Assembly (NCBI GenBank): GCA_000620545.1
Contig: KK211150.1
Span: 477,423-541,422 of the forward strand
Origin: Intrasporangiaceae bacterium URHB0013
GTDB taxonomy: Bacteria > Actinomycetota > Actinomycetes > Actinomycetales > Dermatophilaceae
Direction: 5' to 3'
DNA: 64,000 bases
Under the pieces are notes generated by a model that saw only the letters and a program-made list of their open reading frames with translations, ran no database searches and had not been told where the DNA came from. This document shows positions 40,724 to 49,228 of the stretch, one piece after another. How positions within the stretch are numbered: the first letter of the stretch is position 1; each line of letters opens with the position of its first letter. The translations under genes and the position numbers were made by a program.

Positions 40724-42298
40724 ATGGACTTCAGCCCCATCCTCACCGGCTTCGAGATCGTCCTGCAGCCGACGAACCTGCTGTACTGCCTCGTCGGTGT
40801 CGTCATCGGCATGCTCATCGGTGTCCTGCCCGGCCTCGGCCCCGCCGCGACCATCGCGATCCTGCTGCCGATCACCTACGGCATCGAGCCGGTGTCGGCG
40901 ATCATCATGTTGGCCGGCATCTTCTACGGTGCGCAGTACGGCGGCACCATCACGTCGGTGCTGCTGCGCCTCCCCGGGGAGGCGAGCTCGGTCGTCACCG
41001 TCTTCGACGGGTTCGCGATGGCCAAGCAGGGGCGAGCCGGCGCCGCGCTCGGCATCGCGGCGATCGGCTCCTTCATCGGCGGCACCGTCGCCATCATCGG
41101 CCTGTCGGTCCTCGCCCCGGTCGTTGCGGGCTACGCCCTCGACTTCGGGCCGCCCGAGTATGCCGCCCTCGGCCTGCTCGGCGTGCTCCTCGTCTCGACG
41201 GTCGGCAACGGCGGCAAGCTCAAGGCCGTCATCGGGGCCGCGATCGGACTGCTCATCGCCACCGTCGGCCGCGACACCTTCACCGGTGCCGAGCGCTTCA
41301 CCTTCGGCAACCTCAACCTCGCCGACGGCATCGACTTCGTGCCGATCGCCATGGGGCTCTTCGGCCTCGGCGAGATCCTCTACAACCTCGAGGAGAACCG
41401 GAAGAAGGTGCACGCACCGGCGAAGGTCACCAAGGTGTGGCCCTCCCGCCAGGACCTCAGCGAGTCGAAGGGTGCGATCGCCCGTGGGTCGGGCATCGGG
41501 TTCGGCCTTGGGGTGCTCCCGGGTGGCGGGGCCGTGCTGTCGTCCCTCGTGGCGTATGCCGTGGAGAAGCGCCGCGCCAAGCAGCCCGAGCGCTTCGGCC
41601 GGGGGGCCATCGAGGGTGTGGCCGCCCCCGAGACGGCCAACAACGCCGCGGCGACCTCGTCGTTCATCCCGCTGCTGACGCTCGGCATCCCGGCCAACGC
41701 GACGATGGCGCTGATGTTCGGCGCACTGCTCATCCAGGGCGTCCAGCCGGGCCCTCAGCTCGTCGACCAGCACCCCGACATCTTCTGGGGCGTCATCAAC
41801 TCGATGTACATCGGCAACATCCTGCTGCTCATCATGAGCATCCCGATGGTCGGGATCTTCGTCCGGATCCTCAAGGTGCGACCGGCGATCCTCGCGCCGA
41901 TCACCGCCCTCATCACGATGCTGGGCGTCTACACCGTCAACAACTCGGTGTTCGACATCTACCTCGTCATCGTGTTCGGCGTCATCGGCTACCTCATGAA
42001 GAAGTTCGGCTTCGACCCCGGTCCCATGGTGCTCGCGTTCGTCCTCGGAACGTTGATCGAGTCCTCCACGCGGCAGTCGCTCCTCATCTTCGGCGGCGAC
42101 CCCACGGGATTCGTGAGCCGGCCGATCTCCGGGACGATCTTCGCGGCGATCCTCGCCGTCCTGCTCGTTCCCCTGGTGCGCAAGGTCTTCCGTGTGCGGC
42201 GTGGCGACTCGCAGCCGCCGGCCGCCACCACCGCGGCCGGCACCGACCGGACCACCACTGAGTCCACCCCCGAACGCGAGACCACGGAGGCGAAATGA
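40724..42298 (+). CDS. tctA: tripartite tricarboxylate transporter large membrane subunit
   Basis: 524 aa, about 11-12 membrane helices. TctA signatures: GMLIGVLPGLGPAATIAILLP near residue 28, MLAGIFYGAQYGGTITSVLLRLPGEASSV (abbreviated; about 62-90), and the second half repeat GFGLGVLPGGGAVLSSLVAYAVEKR and PETANNAAATSSFIPLLTLGIP. The start has GGAGG upstream. It ends with a Thr-rich cytosolic tail. The stop overlaps the following universal-stress-protein ATG (ATGA). Confidence 0.95.
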   Translation: MDFSPILTGFEIVLQPTNLLYCLVGVVIGMLIGVLPGLGPAATIAILLPITYGIEPVSAIIMLAGIFYGAQYGGTITSVLLRLPGEASSVVTVFDGFAMAKQGRAGAALGIAAIGSFIGGTVAIIGLSVLAPVVAGYALDFGPPEYAALGLLGVLLVSTVGNGGKLKAVIGAAIGLLIATVGRDTFTGAERFTFGNLNLADGIDFVPIAMGLFGLGEILYNLEENRKKVHAPAKVTKVWPSRQDLSESKGAIARGSGIGFGLGVLPGGGAVLSSLVAYAVEKRRAKQPERFGRGAIEGVAAPETANNAAATSSFIPLLTLGIPANATMALMFGALLIQGVQPGPQLVDQHPDIFWGVINSMYIGNILLLIMSIPMVGIFVRILKVRPAILAPITALITMLGVYTVNNSVFDIYLVIVFGVIGYLMKKFGFDPGPMVLAFVLGTLIESSTRQSLLIFGGDPTGFVSRPISGTIFAAILAVLLVPLVRKVFRVRRGDSQPPAATTAAGTDRTTTESTPERETTEAK

Positions 42299-42693
42299 CC
42301 ATCCTCGTCGGCTACCTCGACACCCCCGAAGGTCGTGCGGCACTCGGCGCCGGCATCGCCGAGGCACGTCTGCGCGAGCAGCCCCTCGTCGTCGTCAACT
42401 CGCCGCGGCGCGGGTCGACCGTCGACGCCGACATGGTCGACGACGACCACGTCGCCCGCGTCCGCGCGCAGGCCGCCCAGGCCGGTGTCCAGGTCGATGT
42501 GCGCCAGCCCCTGCACGGTGACTCGCTCGCCGACACGTTCGAGAGCCTCGTCGACGAGGTCGGCGCCTCCCTCGTCGTCATCGGCCTGCGTCACCGCAGC
42601 CCTGTGGGCAAGCTGATCCTCGGGAGCACGGCCCAGCGCATCCTCCTCGACGCGACCGTTCCCGTGCTCGCGGTCAAGGCGGAGCGCGGATGA
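42295..42693 (+). CDS. universal stress protein (UspA family)
   Basis: 132 aa, single Usp domain. ILVGYLDTPEGRAALGAGIAEA at the start, a central SLADTFESLVDEVGASLVVIGLRHRSPVGK and a C-terminal ILGSTAQRILLDATVPVLAVK, giving the nucleotide-binding G-x2-G-x9-G(S/T) style end. It overlaps both neighbours by 4 bases, so it is made with the transporter and the dehydratase; a regulatory or ATP-binding role for the transporter is possible. Confidence 0.9.
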   Translation: MTILVGYLDTPEGRAALGAGIAEARLREQPLVVVNSPRRGSTVDADMVDDDHVARVRAQAAQAGVQVDVRQPLHGDSLADTFESLVDEVGASLVVIGLRHRSPVGKLILGSTAQRILLDATVPVLAVKAERG

Positions 42694-43961
42694 GCTTCGA
42701 CCGCTCCCGCATCGCGTCGGTCTCGGTCACCCCGGTCGCGTTCGAGGACCCGCCGCTGCTCAACGTCGTCGGGGTGCACCAGCCCTACGCCCTCCGTGCG
42801 ATCGTCCGGGTGCGCACCGACACCGGGTCGGTCGGCCTCGGCGAGACCTATGGCGACGAAGCCCAGCTCCAGCGGCTCGAGGCGGTCGGGCGCGCGGTCC
42901 TCGGCCACGACGTCTACGACCTCAACGGGCTCTGGCGGACGGCTGCCGAGGCCCTCGGAGGCGGCGCGGCAGATGCCGGTGCGAGCTTCGGCGGCATGCT
43001 CCAGGTCGACTCCGCCGTCGCGACGGCCTACTCGCCGTTCGAGGTGGCCTGCCTCGACATCCAGGGGCACGAGACGGGGAGGCCCGTCAGCGACCTGCTG
43101 GGTGGGGCCGTTCGCGACACGGTGCCCTTCAGCGCCTATCTCTTCTACAAGTGGGCCGGGCACCCCGGCCGGTCCGACGACGACTGGGGTGAAGCCCTCA
43201 CGCCCGACCAGCTCGTCGTCCAGGCCAAGCGCATGGTGACGGCATACGGCTTCGACGCGATCAAGCTCAAGGGCGGCGTGCTGCCGCCCGACGACGAGAT
43301 CGACGCGATGCGCGCCCTGCGCGCGGCGTTCCCCGACCACAAGCTGCGCATCGACCCCAACGGCGGCTGGTCCGTCGACACGTCGATCCGGGTCGCCCAC
43401 GAGCTCGCAGACGTCCTCGAGTACCTCGAGGACCCGACGCCCGGCATCGACGGGATGGCAGCGGTCGCCCGCGAGACCGACCTGCCCCTCGCGACGAACA
43501 TGTGCGTCATCGCGTTCGAACACCTCGCGCCTGCGGTGCGCGCGGATGCCGTGGGTGTCGTGCTCTCGGACCACCACCTGTGGGGTGGCTTGCTGCGCTC
43601 CCGTCTGCTCGCCGGCATCTGCGACACGTTCGGCATGGGTCTGTCGATGCACTCGAACAGCCACCTCGGCGTCAGCCTCGCGGCGATGACGCACCTCGCC
43701 GCGGCGACGCCGAACCTCACGTACGCGTGCGACACCCACTACCCGTGGAAGACCGAGGAGGTCGTGAAGCCGGGAGTGCTCGACTTCGTCGACGGCTCGG
43801 TCGCGGTGCCGACCGGACCTGGTCTCGGTGTCGAGCTCGACGAGGAGGCACTCGGCCTGCTGCACGAGCAGTACCTCTCGTGCGGCATCCGGCGGCGCGA
43901 GGACACCCTGTACATGCAGTCGGTGCAGCCGGGCTTCGAGGTCAACACCACCCGCTGGTGA
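42690..43961 (+). CDS. second glucarate-dehydratase-like enolase-superfamily enzyme
   Basis: 423 aa. It has the same subgroup pattern as the GudD at 33957-35279: YGFDAIKLKGGVLPPDDE (catalytic Lys), LRIDPNGGWSVDTS, EYLEDPTPGIDG, LATNMCVIAF and SMHSNSHLGVSLAAMTHLAAATP with the catalytic His. All key residues are retained, but sequence divergence from GudD suggests a different aldarate or a GudX-like role. Translated with tctA and the Usp protein through 4-base overlaps. Confidence 0.85.
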   Translation: MSFDRSRIASVSVTPVAFEDPPLLNVVGVHQPYALRAIVRVRTDTGSVGLGETYGDEAQLQRLEAVGRAVLGHDVYDLNGLWRTAAEALGGGAADAGASFGGMLQVDSAVATAYSPFEVACLDIQGHETGRPVSDLLGGAVRDTVPFSAYLFYKWAGHPGRSDDDWGEALTPDQLVVQAKRMVTAYGFDAIKLKGGVLPPDDEIDAMRALRAAFPDHKLRIDPNGGWSVDTSIRVAHELADVLEYLEDPTPGIDGMAAVARETDLPLATNMCVIAFEHLAPAVRADAVGVVLSDHHLWGGLLRSRLLAGICDTFGMGLSMHSNSHLGVSLAAMTHLAAATPNLTYACDTHYPWKTEEVVKPGVLDFVDGSVAVPTGPGLGVELDEEALGLLHEQYLSCGIRRREDTLYMQSVQPGFEVNTTRW

Positions 43962-43967
43962 GTCCGC

Positions 43968-44699
43968 TCAGCCTTGCTGGAGGCGGGCTCGCGAGTTGGA
44001 CAGGTGCAGACGCATCGCGGCACGCGCCGCCGCACCGTCGCCGCGGGCGATTGCCAGGTGGATGTTCTCGTGCTCCAGGACGACCCGCGTCAGGTGCGTC
44101 GCGTCGGAGACGGTGTAGGCCGGCTCGAGCCGGGTGCGCGGCAACATGATCATCATCGGTCCGAGCGACGCCAGCAGGTCGGAGTAGAAGCGGTTGCCCG
44201 ACGCGACCGCGATCCGCAGGTGGAACTCGTAGTCGGCCTCGACGTCGCCGCTCGCCTCCTCACCCGCGTGGTGCAGGTCGCGCAGGGCCCGCTCGATCGC
44301 CTTGGCCTGCGCGTCGGTCCGTCGCTCGGCGGCGAGGCCCGCCGCCTCCGACTCGATGCCGATGCGGAAGTCGATCATGTCGAGCACGTCGCGGTGCGTA
44401 CGGACCCGCTCGGCGCCGACCTCGAAGCGCTCGGTCTCCGGGAGGGCGAGCACGAACGACCCTCGGCCCTGGAACGTCTCGACGAGGCCGGCGGCCTGCA
44501 GGCGCGAGATGGCCTCGCGCACGACGGTGCGGCTCACGCCGAACTCGGTGACGAGGGCGGCCTCCGTCGGCAGCTTCTGGCCGGGCTCGATCTGGCCGGC
44601 CAGGATGCGCTCCTTGAGCCGCTCGACGAGCTCGTGGGCCAGGCTTCGACCGGTGTCGCGGTCGAGCCGTCGCTCGTCGTCGCTCGCTGCGGGGGTCAC
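43968..44699 (-). CDS. FadR/GntR-family (FCD) transcriptional regulator
   Basis: 243 aa from GTG at 44699. The GntR winged helix shows ELVERLKERILAGQIEPGQKLPTEAALVTEFGVSRTVVREAISRLQAAG (residues about 20-68, abbreviated) and VETFQGRGSFV. The FCD effector domain follows, with DFRIGIESEAAGLAAERR, DYEFHLRIAVASGN and HENIHLAIARGDG carrying metal-binding His and Asp. It is in the same unit as the talarate/galactarate dehydratase (35 bases apart), whose promoter carries a matching operator. Confidence 0.92.
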   Translation of the reverse strand: MTPAASDDERRLDRDTGRSLAHELVERLKERILAGQIEPGQKLPTEAALVTEFGVSRTVVREAISRLQAAGLVETFQGRGSFVLALPETERFEVGAERVRTHRDVLDMIDFRIGIESEAAGLAAERRTDAQAKAIERALRDLHHAGEEASGDVEADYEFHLRIAVASGNRFYSDLLASLGPMMIMLPRTRLEPAYTVSDATHLTRVVLEHENIHLAIARGDGAAARAAMRLHLSNSRARLQQG

Positions 44700-44734
44700 G
44701 GCGCCCAACCTAGTCGGCGCACAGCACGACGTGA

Positions 44735-45862
44735 TCAGGCCCGCCCGACCTCGAAGGTGTCGACCGTCCACGCGCGGGCCTGGTCACTGATCGTGAAGCC
44801 GAGGCCCGGTCGGTCGGGCACGACCATGCGCCCCTCGCGGGTCTCGAGGCGCTCGTCGAAGAGCGGGTCGAGCCACTCGAAGTGCTCCACCCACGGCTCG
44901 CGCGGGTAGCAGGCGGCGAGGTGCAGGTGGATCTCCATCGCGAAGTGCGGGGCGAGCTGGAGGCCCGCGTGGTCGGCGAGCGTGGCGAGCCGCAGGAACG
45001 GGGTGATGCCACCGACCCGCGGGGCGTCGGGCTGGATGATGTCGGCCGCGCGGGCCTCGATGAGCCGGACGTGCTCGGCCACGCTGGAGAGCATCTCACC
45101 GGTGGCGATCGGGGTGTCGAGGGCGGCGGCCAGCTGGGCGTGGCCCTCGGCGTCGTAGGCGTCGAGCGGCTCCTCGATCCAGACGAGCCCGAGATCCTCG
45201 ACGGCGCGGCCGAACCGCAGGGCGGTGGCGCGGTCCCACTGCTGGTTGGCGTCGACCATGAGCGGGACGTCGTCGCCCAGGTGCTCGCGCACGGCGGCGA
45301 GCCGCTGGAGGTCTGTGCCGGTGTCGGGCTGGCCGACCTTGATCTTGATGCCGCCGATGCCGGCCGCGAGCGACTCGGTGGCACGCTCCTTGACCTCCTC
45401 GATCGGGGCGTGGAGGAAGCCGCCTGACGTGTTGTAGGTGCGCACGGAGTCGTGGTGCGAGCCGATGAGCTTCGACAGGGGCAGGTCGGCGCGGCGGGCC
45501 TTGAGGTCCCAGAGCGCGATGTCGACGGCCGCCAGGGCTTGGGTGGCGACTCCGGAGCGCCCCACCGAGGCGCCGGCCCAGAGCAGCTTGTCGTAGACCC
45601 TGGCGATGTCGTTGGGGTCCTCGCCGACGAGGCCGTCGGCCACCTCCTTGGCATGGGCGAACTGGGCGGGACCGCCGGCTCGCTTGCTGTAGCTGAAACC
45701 CGTGCCGCGGTGGTCCTGCTCGGTGCTGATCTCGGCGAAGAGCAGCACCACCTCGGTCATGGGCTTCTGCCGGCCGGTCAGCACCTTCGCGTCGCTGATC
45801 GGGGTGGGCAGGGGCAGGACGACGGACGAGAGGGCGACGTGGCGGATGCGGTCGGCGGTCAT
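44735..45862 (-). CDS. L-talarate/galactarate dehydratase
   Basis: 375 aa, enolase superfamily (mandelate-racemase group). It closely follows the known talarate/galactarate dehydratase pattern: PISDAKVLTGRQKPMTEV, GTGFSYSKRAGGPAQ, YNTSGGFLHAPIEEV, GIGGIKIKVGQP with K-x-K, LMVDANQQWDRATA, IEEPLDAYDAEGHAQLA, PIATGEML and LAPHFAMEIHLHLAACYP with the catalytic His. It would feed galactarate or talarate into the same keto-deoxy-aldarate pool as GudD. Confidence 0.92.
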   Translation of the reverse strand: MTADRIRHVALSSVVLPLPTPISDAKVLTGRQKPMTEVVLLFAEISTEQDHRGTGFSYSKRAGGPAQFAHAKEVADGLVGEDPNDIARVYDKLLWAGASVGRSGVATQALAAVDIALWDLKARRADLPLSKLIGSHHDSVRTYNTSGGFLHAPIEEVKERATESLAAGIGGIKIKVGQPDTGTDLQRLAAVREHLGDDVPLMVDANQQWDRATALRFGRAVEDLGLVWIEEPLDAYDAEGHAQLAAALDTPIATGEMLSSVAEHVRLIEARAADIIQPDAPRVGGITPFLRLATLADHAGLQLAPHFAMEIHLHLAACYPREPWVEHFEWLDPLFDERLETREGRMVVPDRPGLGFTISDQARAWTVDTFEVGRA

Positions 45863-45900
45863 GGCAGATCCTCGGGGGCGCGCGGGGGATGACCCGAGTG

Positions 45901-45929
45901 ATCATATGACTCACCAAGTTGTCTGACAA
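45901..45929 (-). promoter_or_regulatory. promoter and FadR-type operator of the talarate dehydratase gene
   Basis: Minus strand: -35 TTGTCA (45929-45924), exactly 17 bases, -10 TATGAT (45906-45901), a near-consensus promoter. The -35 is inside the palindrome TTGTC-T-GACAA (45919-45929), a typical FCD-GntR operator, so the regulator would block RNA polymerase. Confidence 0.75.
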
Positions 45930-46001
45930 GTTGGGGAGTGACGACCGGCACGCTGGCCCGCCGAGACGGCGCAGTGTCCGGGCGCGCTGGCAGACGCTCT
46001 C

Positions 46002-47183
46002 TCAGGCCGCCTGACGGAGCGCCTTCATCTCGCGGCGTTTGCGCAGTGCCATGGCGAGCGCGATCTTGCGCGCGTCGATCGACAGCTCACGGAGCATGCC
46101 GGAGATCGGGTTCGTGAAGCCGGAGAACCACAGGCCCCTCGCGCCCCGGGCGGTGCGGCCGCCGCGCTCGACCGGTCGGCCCTTCCCGTCGAGAACGCCC
46201 AGGTGGCCGATGAGCGGCTCGAGGCCCTGGGTGTAGCCGGTGGCGAGGACGACGAGGTCGGGCTGGAGGCGTGAGCCGTCGGCGAGCAGGACGTCGTCGC
46301 CGTCGAGCTCGCGGAGCGCGGCCACCGGCTCGACGGCGCCGGACCGGATCGCGGCGATGATGCCCACGTCCTGCACCGGGATCGCGTTGTCGCGCTCCAC
46401 TCGCGTCAGCAGACCCGTGTCGGGCCGCGGCATCCCCTGCGCCGACAGGTCCGGGGTCTGGAGCCGCGCGACGAGCGGGGCGACCCGGTCGACGAAGGTC
46501 GTGGGCAGGCGCCGCACGGCGATGCCGGTGTACTGGGCGGCATACGGGCCGGTGTTGCGGCGCAGGATGTGCGGGACGGTGCGCACCGCGAGGCGCACGC
46601 GCGCGGCGCCGTGCTCGACGAGGTCGACGGCGAGCTCGGTGCCGGTGTTGCCGGTGCCGACGACGAGGACGTCCTTGCCCGCGTGTGCCGATCCGTTGCG
46701 GTAGTCACGCGCCAGGACGACCTCTCCCGAGTAGCCCTCCAAGCCGGGCACATCCGGTGGGCGCGGCGTGTGGTTGAAGCCGGTCGCGATCACGGCGTAG
46801 GGCGCGGTCAGCGTGGTCCCGTCGGCGAGCGTGACGATCCACGAGTCGAGGTCGGGCGAGCGGTCGACACGGCGCACCTCGGTGCCGAGGCGTACGTCGA
46901 GCCGGTGGTGGGCGGCATACAGCTCGAGATAGCGCACGACGTCGTCGCGGGCGACCCAACGGCCCATCTCCTTGGGGATCGGCAGGCCGGGCAGACCGGA
47001 GAGCTCGCGCGGCGTGTGGAGGCGGAGACGGTCGTAGTGGCTGCGCCACGACGTGCCGACGCCGTCGCTCCGCTCGAGGACGACGCCGTGCAGCCCTCGC
47101 TGGCGCAGGGCGGCAGCGGTGGCGAGACCGGCAGGGCCGCCTCCGATGATGAGGGCGTCGACGGGTGCGCTGGTCCGGGTCAC
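46002..47183 (-). CDS. flavin-containing monooxygenase-like oxidoreductase
   Basis: 393 aa. An N-terminal FAD Rossmann motif DALIIGGGPAGLATAAALRQRG near residue 9, LHTPRELSGLPGLPIPKEMG, an ATGFNHTPRPPDVPG segment, a second NAD(P)H motif DVLVVGTGNTGTELAVDLVEHG near residue 170, and VVLATGYTQG near the C-terminus. These fit the Trk-like/FMO class of NADPH- and O2-dependent enzymes. The substrate is unknown. The amidohydrolase gene lies 9 bases upstream on the same strand. Confidence 0.88.
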   Translation of the reverse strand: MTRTSAPVDALIIGGGPAGLATAAALRQRGLHGVVLERSDGVGTSWRSHYDRLRLHTPRELSGLPGLPIPKEMGRWVARDDVVRYLELYAAHHRLDVRLGTEVRRVDRSPDLDSWIVTLADGTTLTAPYAVIATGFNHTPRPPDVPGLEGYSGEVVLARDYRNGSAHAGKDVLVVGTGNTGTELAVDLVEHGAARVRLAVRTVPHILRRNTGPYAAQYTGIAVRRLPTTFVDRVAPLVARLQTPDLSAQGMPRPDTGLLTRVERDNAIPVQDVGIIAAIRSGAVEPVAALRELDGDDVLLADGSRLQPDLVVLATGYTQGLEPLIGHLGVLDGKGRPVERGGRTARGARGLWFSGFTNPISGMLRELSIDARKIALAMALRKRREMKALRQAA

Positions 47184-47192
47184 AGTCGGAAT

Positions 47193-48398
47193 CTAGTGCC
47201 GCAACGGGTCCGACGCTCCGGAGGACGTGACGATGACGCCGCCGTGCAGGACGAGCACGGGGCGCAGCAGCGCCTCCGCGTCGTCGTCGGCGCGTCCCGC
47301 GACGACCAGGAGATCGGCGGGCATCCCGGCACGAAGCCGGCCGGCGCGGTCGGCGATGCCCATCCCATCCGCAGGCGCCGACGTGCACAGCCGCAGTGCC
47401 GTGTCGGCGGTCAGCCCCATCATGCTGACGAGCTGGGTGGCCCCGAGCACCATGACGTCGTGCGGCTTCGCCGGGCTGATGCCGGCGTCCGTGGAGAGGA
47501 AGCAGTTGGCTCCAGCCTCGACCAGGCGCCTGAGGTGGGCGAGCAGCGCCGGCATCCGGATGGCGATGGCAGGTGGCACGGGGAGGCCGGTGATGTACCC
47601 GCCCGTCAGCGACAGCGGAGTGCCGGACGCCGCCAGTCTGTCGACGAGCGCCGTGTCCTCGGCGATCCCCTCCGCGCTCATGAACGAGCAGTGCTCGATG
47701 GTGTCGACGCCCGCTGTCAGCGCGTCGGCGACACCGCCCGTCCCGTGAGCGTGCGCCGCGACGGGAAGGCCTGCGGCGTGGGCTGACTCGACGACCGCCC
47801 GCAGCTCGGTGACACCGAACTGCGACTCGTGCGGCGCCGATCCCGGAGTGAGCTGCCCTCCGGTCGCCATCACCTTCACGACGTCTGCGCCCGCCGCGAC
47901 AAGTCGGCTCACAGCAGCGCGCAGAGCGTCCTCGTCGGCGCACTCGCCGCCGAGGAACCAGCAGTGGCCGCCGGATGTCGTCAGTGCCGGGCCGGCGGCG
48001 AGCAGGGTCGGACCGGCGGTGGGGTCTCCCGCCAGCTCGTCGCGCAGCTGCACCGTGAGGAGGTGGCGCCCGCCGAGGTCGCGCACCGTCGTCACGCCCG
48101 CGGCCAGGGCGCGGCGGGCGTTGTCGCGGCCCTGCTGCAGCAGCTCCTCGTCGTCGTGGTCCGCGTGCCACGCGAGGGGGTCGGGCGAGCAGTCCCACGT
48201 CAGGTGCTGGTGGCCGTCGACCAGCCCGGGGAGCACCGTGGCGTCGCCGAGGTCCCGGACGGTCACCTCGCTCGCGTAGTCCTGCGGCGGGCCCAGGCGC
48301 ACGACCGTGTCGCCGTCGAGCACGACGTCGACGGCCGATCCCCGCGACCCGACGAACCGCTCACCGTCGAAGACCTGCCCTGCCCGCAGCACCTGCAT
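47193..48398 (-). CDS. amidohydrolase-family (imidazolonepropionase-like) enzyme
   Basis: 401 aa, cyclic-amidohydrolase/dipeptidase style. VLPGLVDGHQHLTWD supplies HxH (residues about 60-66), DVVKVMATGGQ the Lys, PVAAHAHGTGGV and DTIEHCSFM the further His ligands, and FLSTDAGI the catalytic Asp. A small beta-domain is built from the two ends (VFDGERFVG and GMPADLLVVAG). The ATG at 48398 has GGGAG upstream; an in-frame ATG 9 codons earlier is less likely. Its stop is close to the FMO gene, suggesting co-expression. Confidence 0.85.
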   Translation of the reverse strand: MQVLRAGQVFDGERFVGSRGSAVDVVLDGDTVVRLGPPQDYASEVTVRDLGDATVLPGLVDGHQHLTWDCSPDPLAWHADHDDEELLQQGRDNARRALAAGVTTVRDLGGRHLLTVQLRDELAGDPTAGPTLLAAGPALTTSGGHCWFLGGECADEDALRAAVSRLVAAGADVVKVMATGGQLTPGSAPHESQFGVTELRAVVESAHAAGLPVAAHAHGTGGVADALTAGVDTIEHCSFMSAEGIAEDTALVDRLAASGTPLSLTGGYITGLPVPPAIAIRMPALLAHLRRLVEAGANCFLSTDAGISPAKPHDVMVLGATQLVSMMGLTADTALRLCTSAPADGMGIADRAGRLRAGMPADLLVVAGRADDDAEALLRPVLVLHGGVIVTSSGASDPLRH

Positions 48399-48467
48399 CT
48401 CGCGCTCCCTCACCGGCACCTGCACCGTCCTTCATCATCGCGCCGACGGAGTGGCGTGGGCGGGGTT

Positions 48468-49115
48468 TCACGCGGGCCCCACGTGGGTCGACAGCCACTC
48501 GTCGAGGGGCCGGACGGCCCGCCAGGCGTCACGAACCACCGTCAGCGTGCGTCTCGTCGCGAGCCACGACGGCGCGCCGAAGTCGCGAACGGCCATGAGC
48601 TCCTTGTGACGGAGCGTCTCGATGCGGGGATGGTCGGGGGCATACCCCCGCGGCGTCGTCTTCACGCGTTCACCGAGCACGTCGAAGTCCTGGTCGCGCA
48701 AGGACCTCAGGATGCCCTCGAGCGCGATACCGCTCGACGGCGCGTCGACGGCGGCGCGGAACCGGGCCGTCTGTGCGGGGCCACCCGTCCGGAACCCGCC
48801 GCCCGCCCTGAGGCCGTCCGCGCTGACCTGCACGTAGTAGGCCACGCCGGTGCCCTCCCCGACCAGTGCGCCCTGATGCGTCTTGTAGGGCGACTTGTCG
48901 GCGCTGAAGCGCACGTCCCGGTTGGGGCGGAAGAGCTTGGCTTCGCCGAACTCCTCCTCGAGCCCGTCGAGCAGGGCCAGCATCGGCTCCCGTACGTCGC
49001 GCTCGTAGACGTCCTTGTGGGCCAGCCACCACGCGCGGGTGTTGACGTCCTCGAGCTCGGCGTAGAAGGACAGGGCACCCGGCGGGAAGCCGGAGAAGTT
49101 CACAGCCGTGGTCAT
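48468..49115 (-). CDS. DUF2461 family protein
   Basis: 215 aa. FSGFPPGALSFYAELEDVNTRAWWLAHKDVYERDV (residues about 7-42, abbreviated) is the typical start, with W-W-x-x-x-K-x-x-Y. RPNRDVRFSADKSPYKTHQGA is the conserved central motif of DUF2461 and is followed by YYVQVSADGLRAGGG. Function is unknown. It is divergent from the iron-uptake operon and shares its control region with the IdeR-like box. Confidence 0.88.
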   Translation of the reverse strand: MTTAVNFSGFPPGALSFYAELEDVNTRAWWLAHKDVYERDVREPMLALLDGLEEEFGEAKLFRPNRDVRFSADKSPYKTHQGALVGEGTGVAYYVQVSADGLRAGGGFRTGGPAQTARFRAAVDAPSSGIALEGILRSLRDQDFDVLGERVKTTPRGYAPDHPRIETLRHKELMAVRDFGAPSWLATRRTLTVVRDAWRAVRPLDEWLSTHVGPA

Positions 49116-49144
49116 GCGGTGACTCTGACACCGCTCCCGGCTTG

Positions 49145-49163
49145 TTAGGCAAGCCTTGCCTGT
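49145..49163 (+). promoter_or_regulatory. DtxR/IdeR-like iron box upstream of efeU
   Basis: TTAGGCAAGCCTTGCCTGT, with the 15-bp palindrome AGGCAAG-C-CTTGCCT at 49147-49161, resembles the 19-bp DtxR/IdeR consensus. It lies 66 bases before efeU and 30 bases before the divergent DUF2461 start. Iron-loaded regulator would repress uptake. Confidence 0.75.
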
Positions 49164-49228
49164 GCTTTTCTGATTTCCGTCATGTCGCCGTGGCGTAATT
49201 GCTGGGAACCACCTGAGAGAAGGCACCC

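Noticed and set aside
39551-42367. 938-codon minus-strand open frame opposite tctCBA
   Set aside because: His/Asp/Glu-rich shadow of the transporter genes; no motif, and the Tct proteins are certain.
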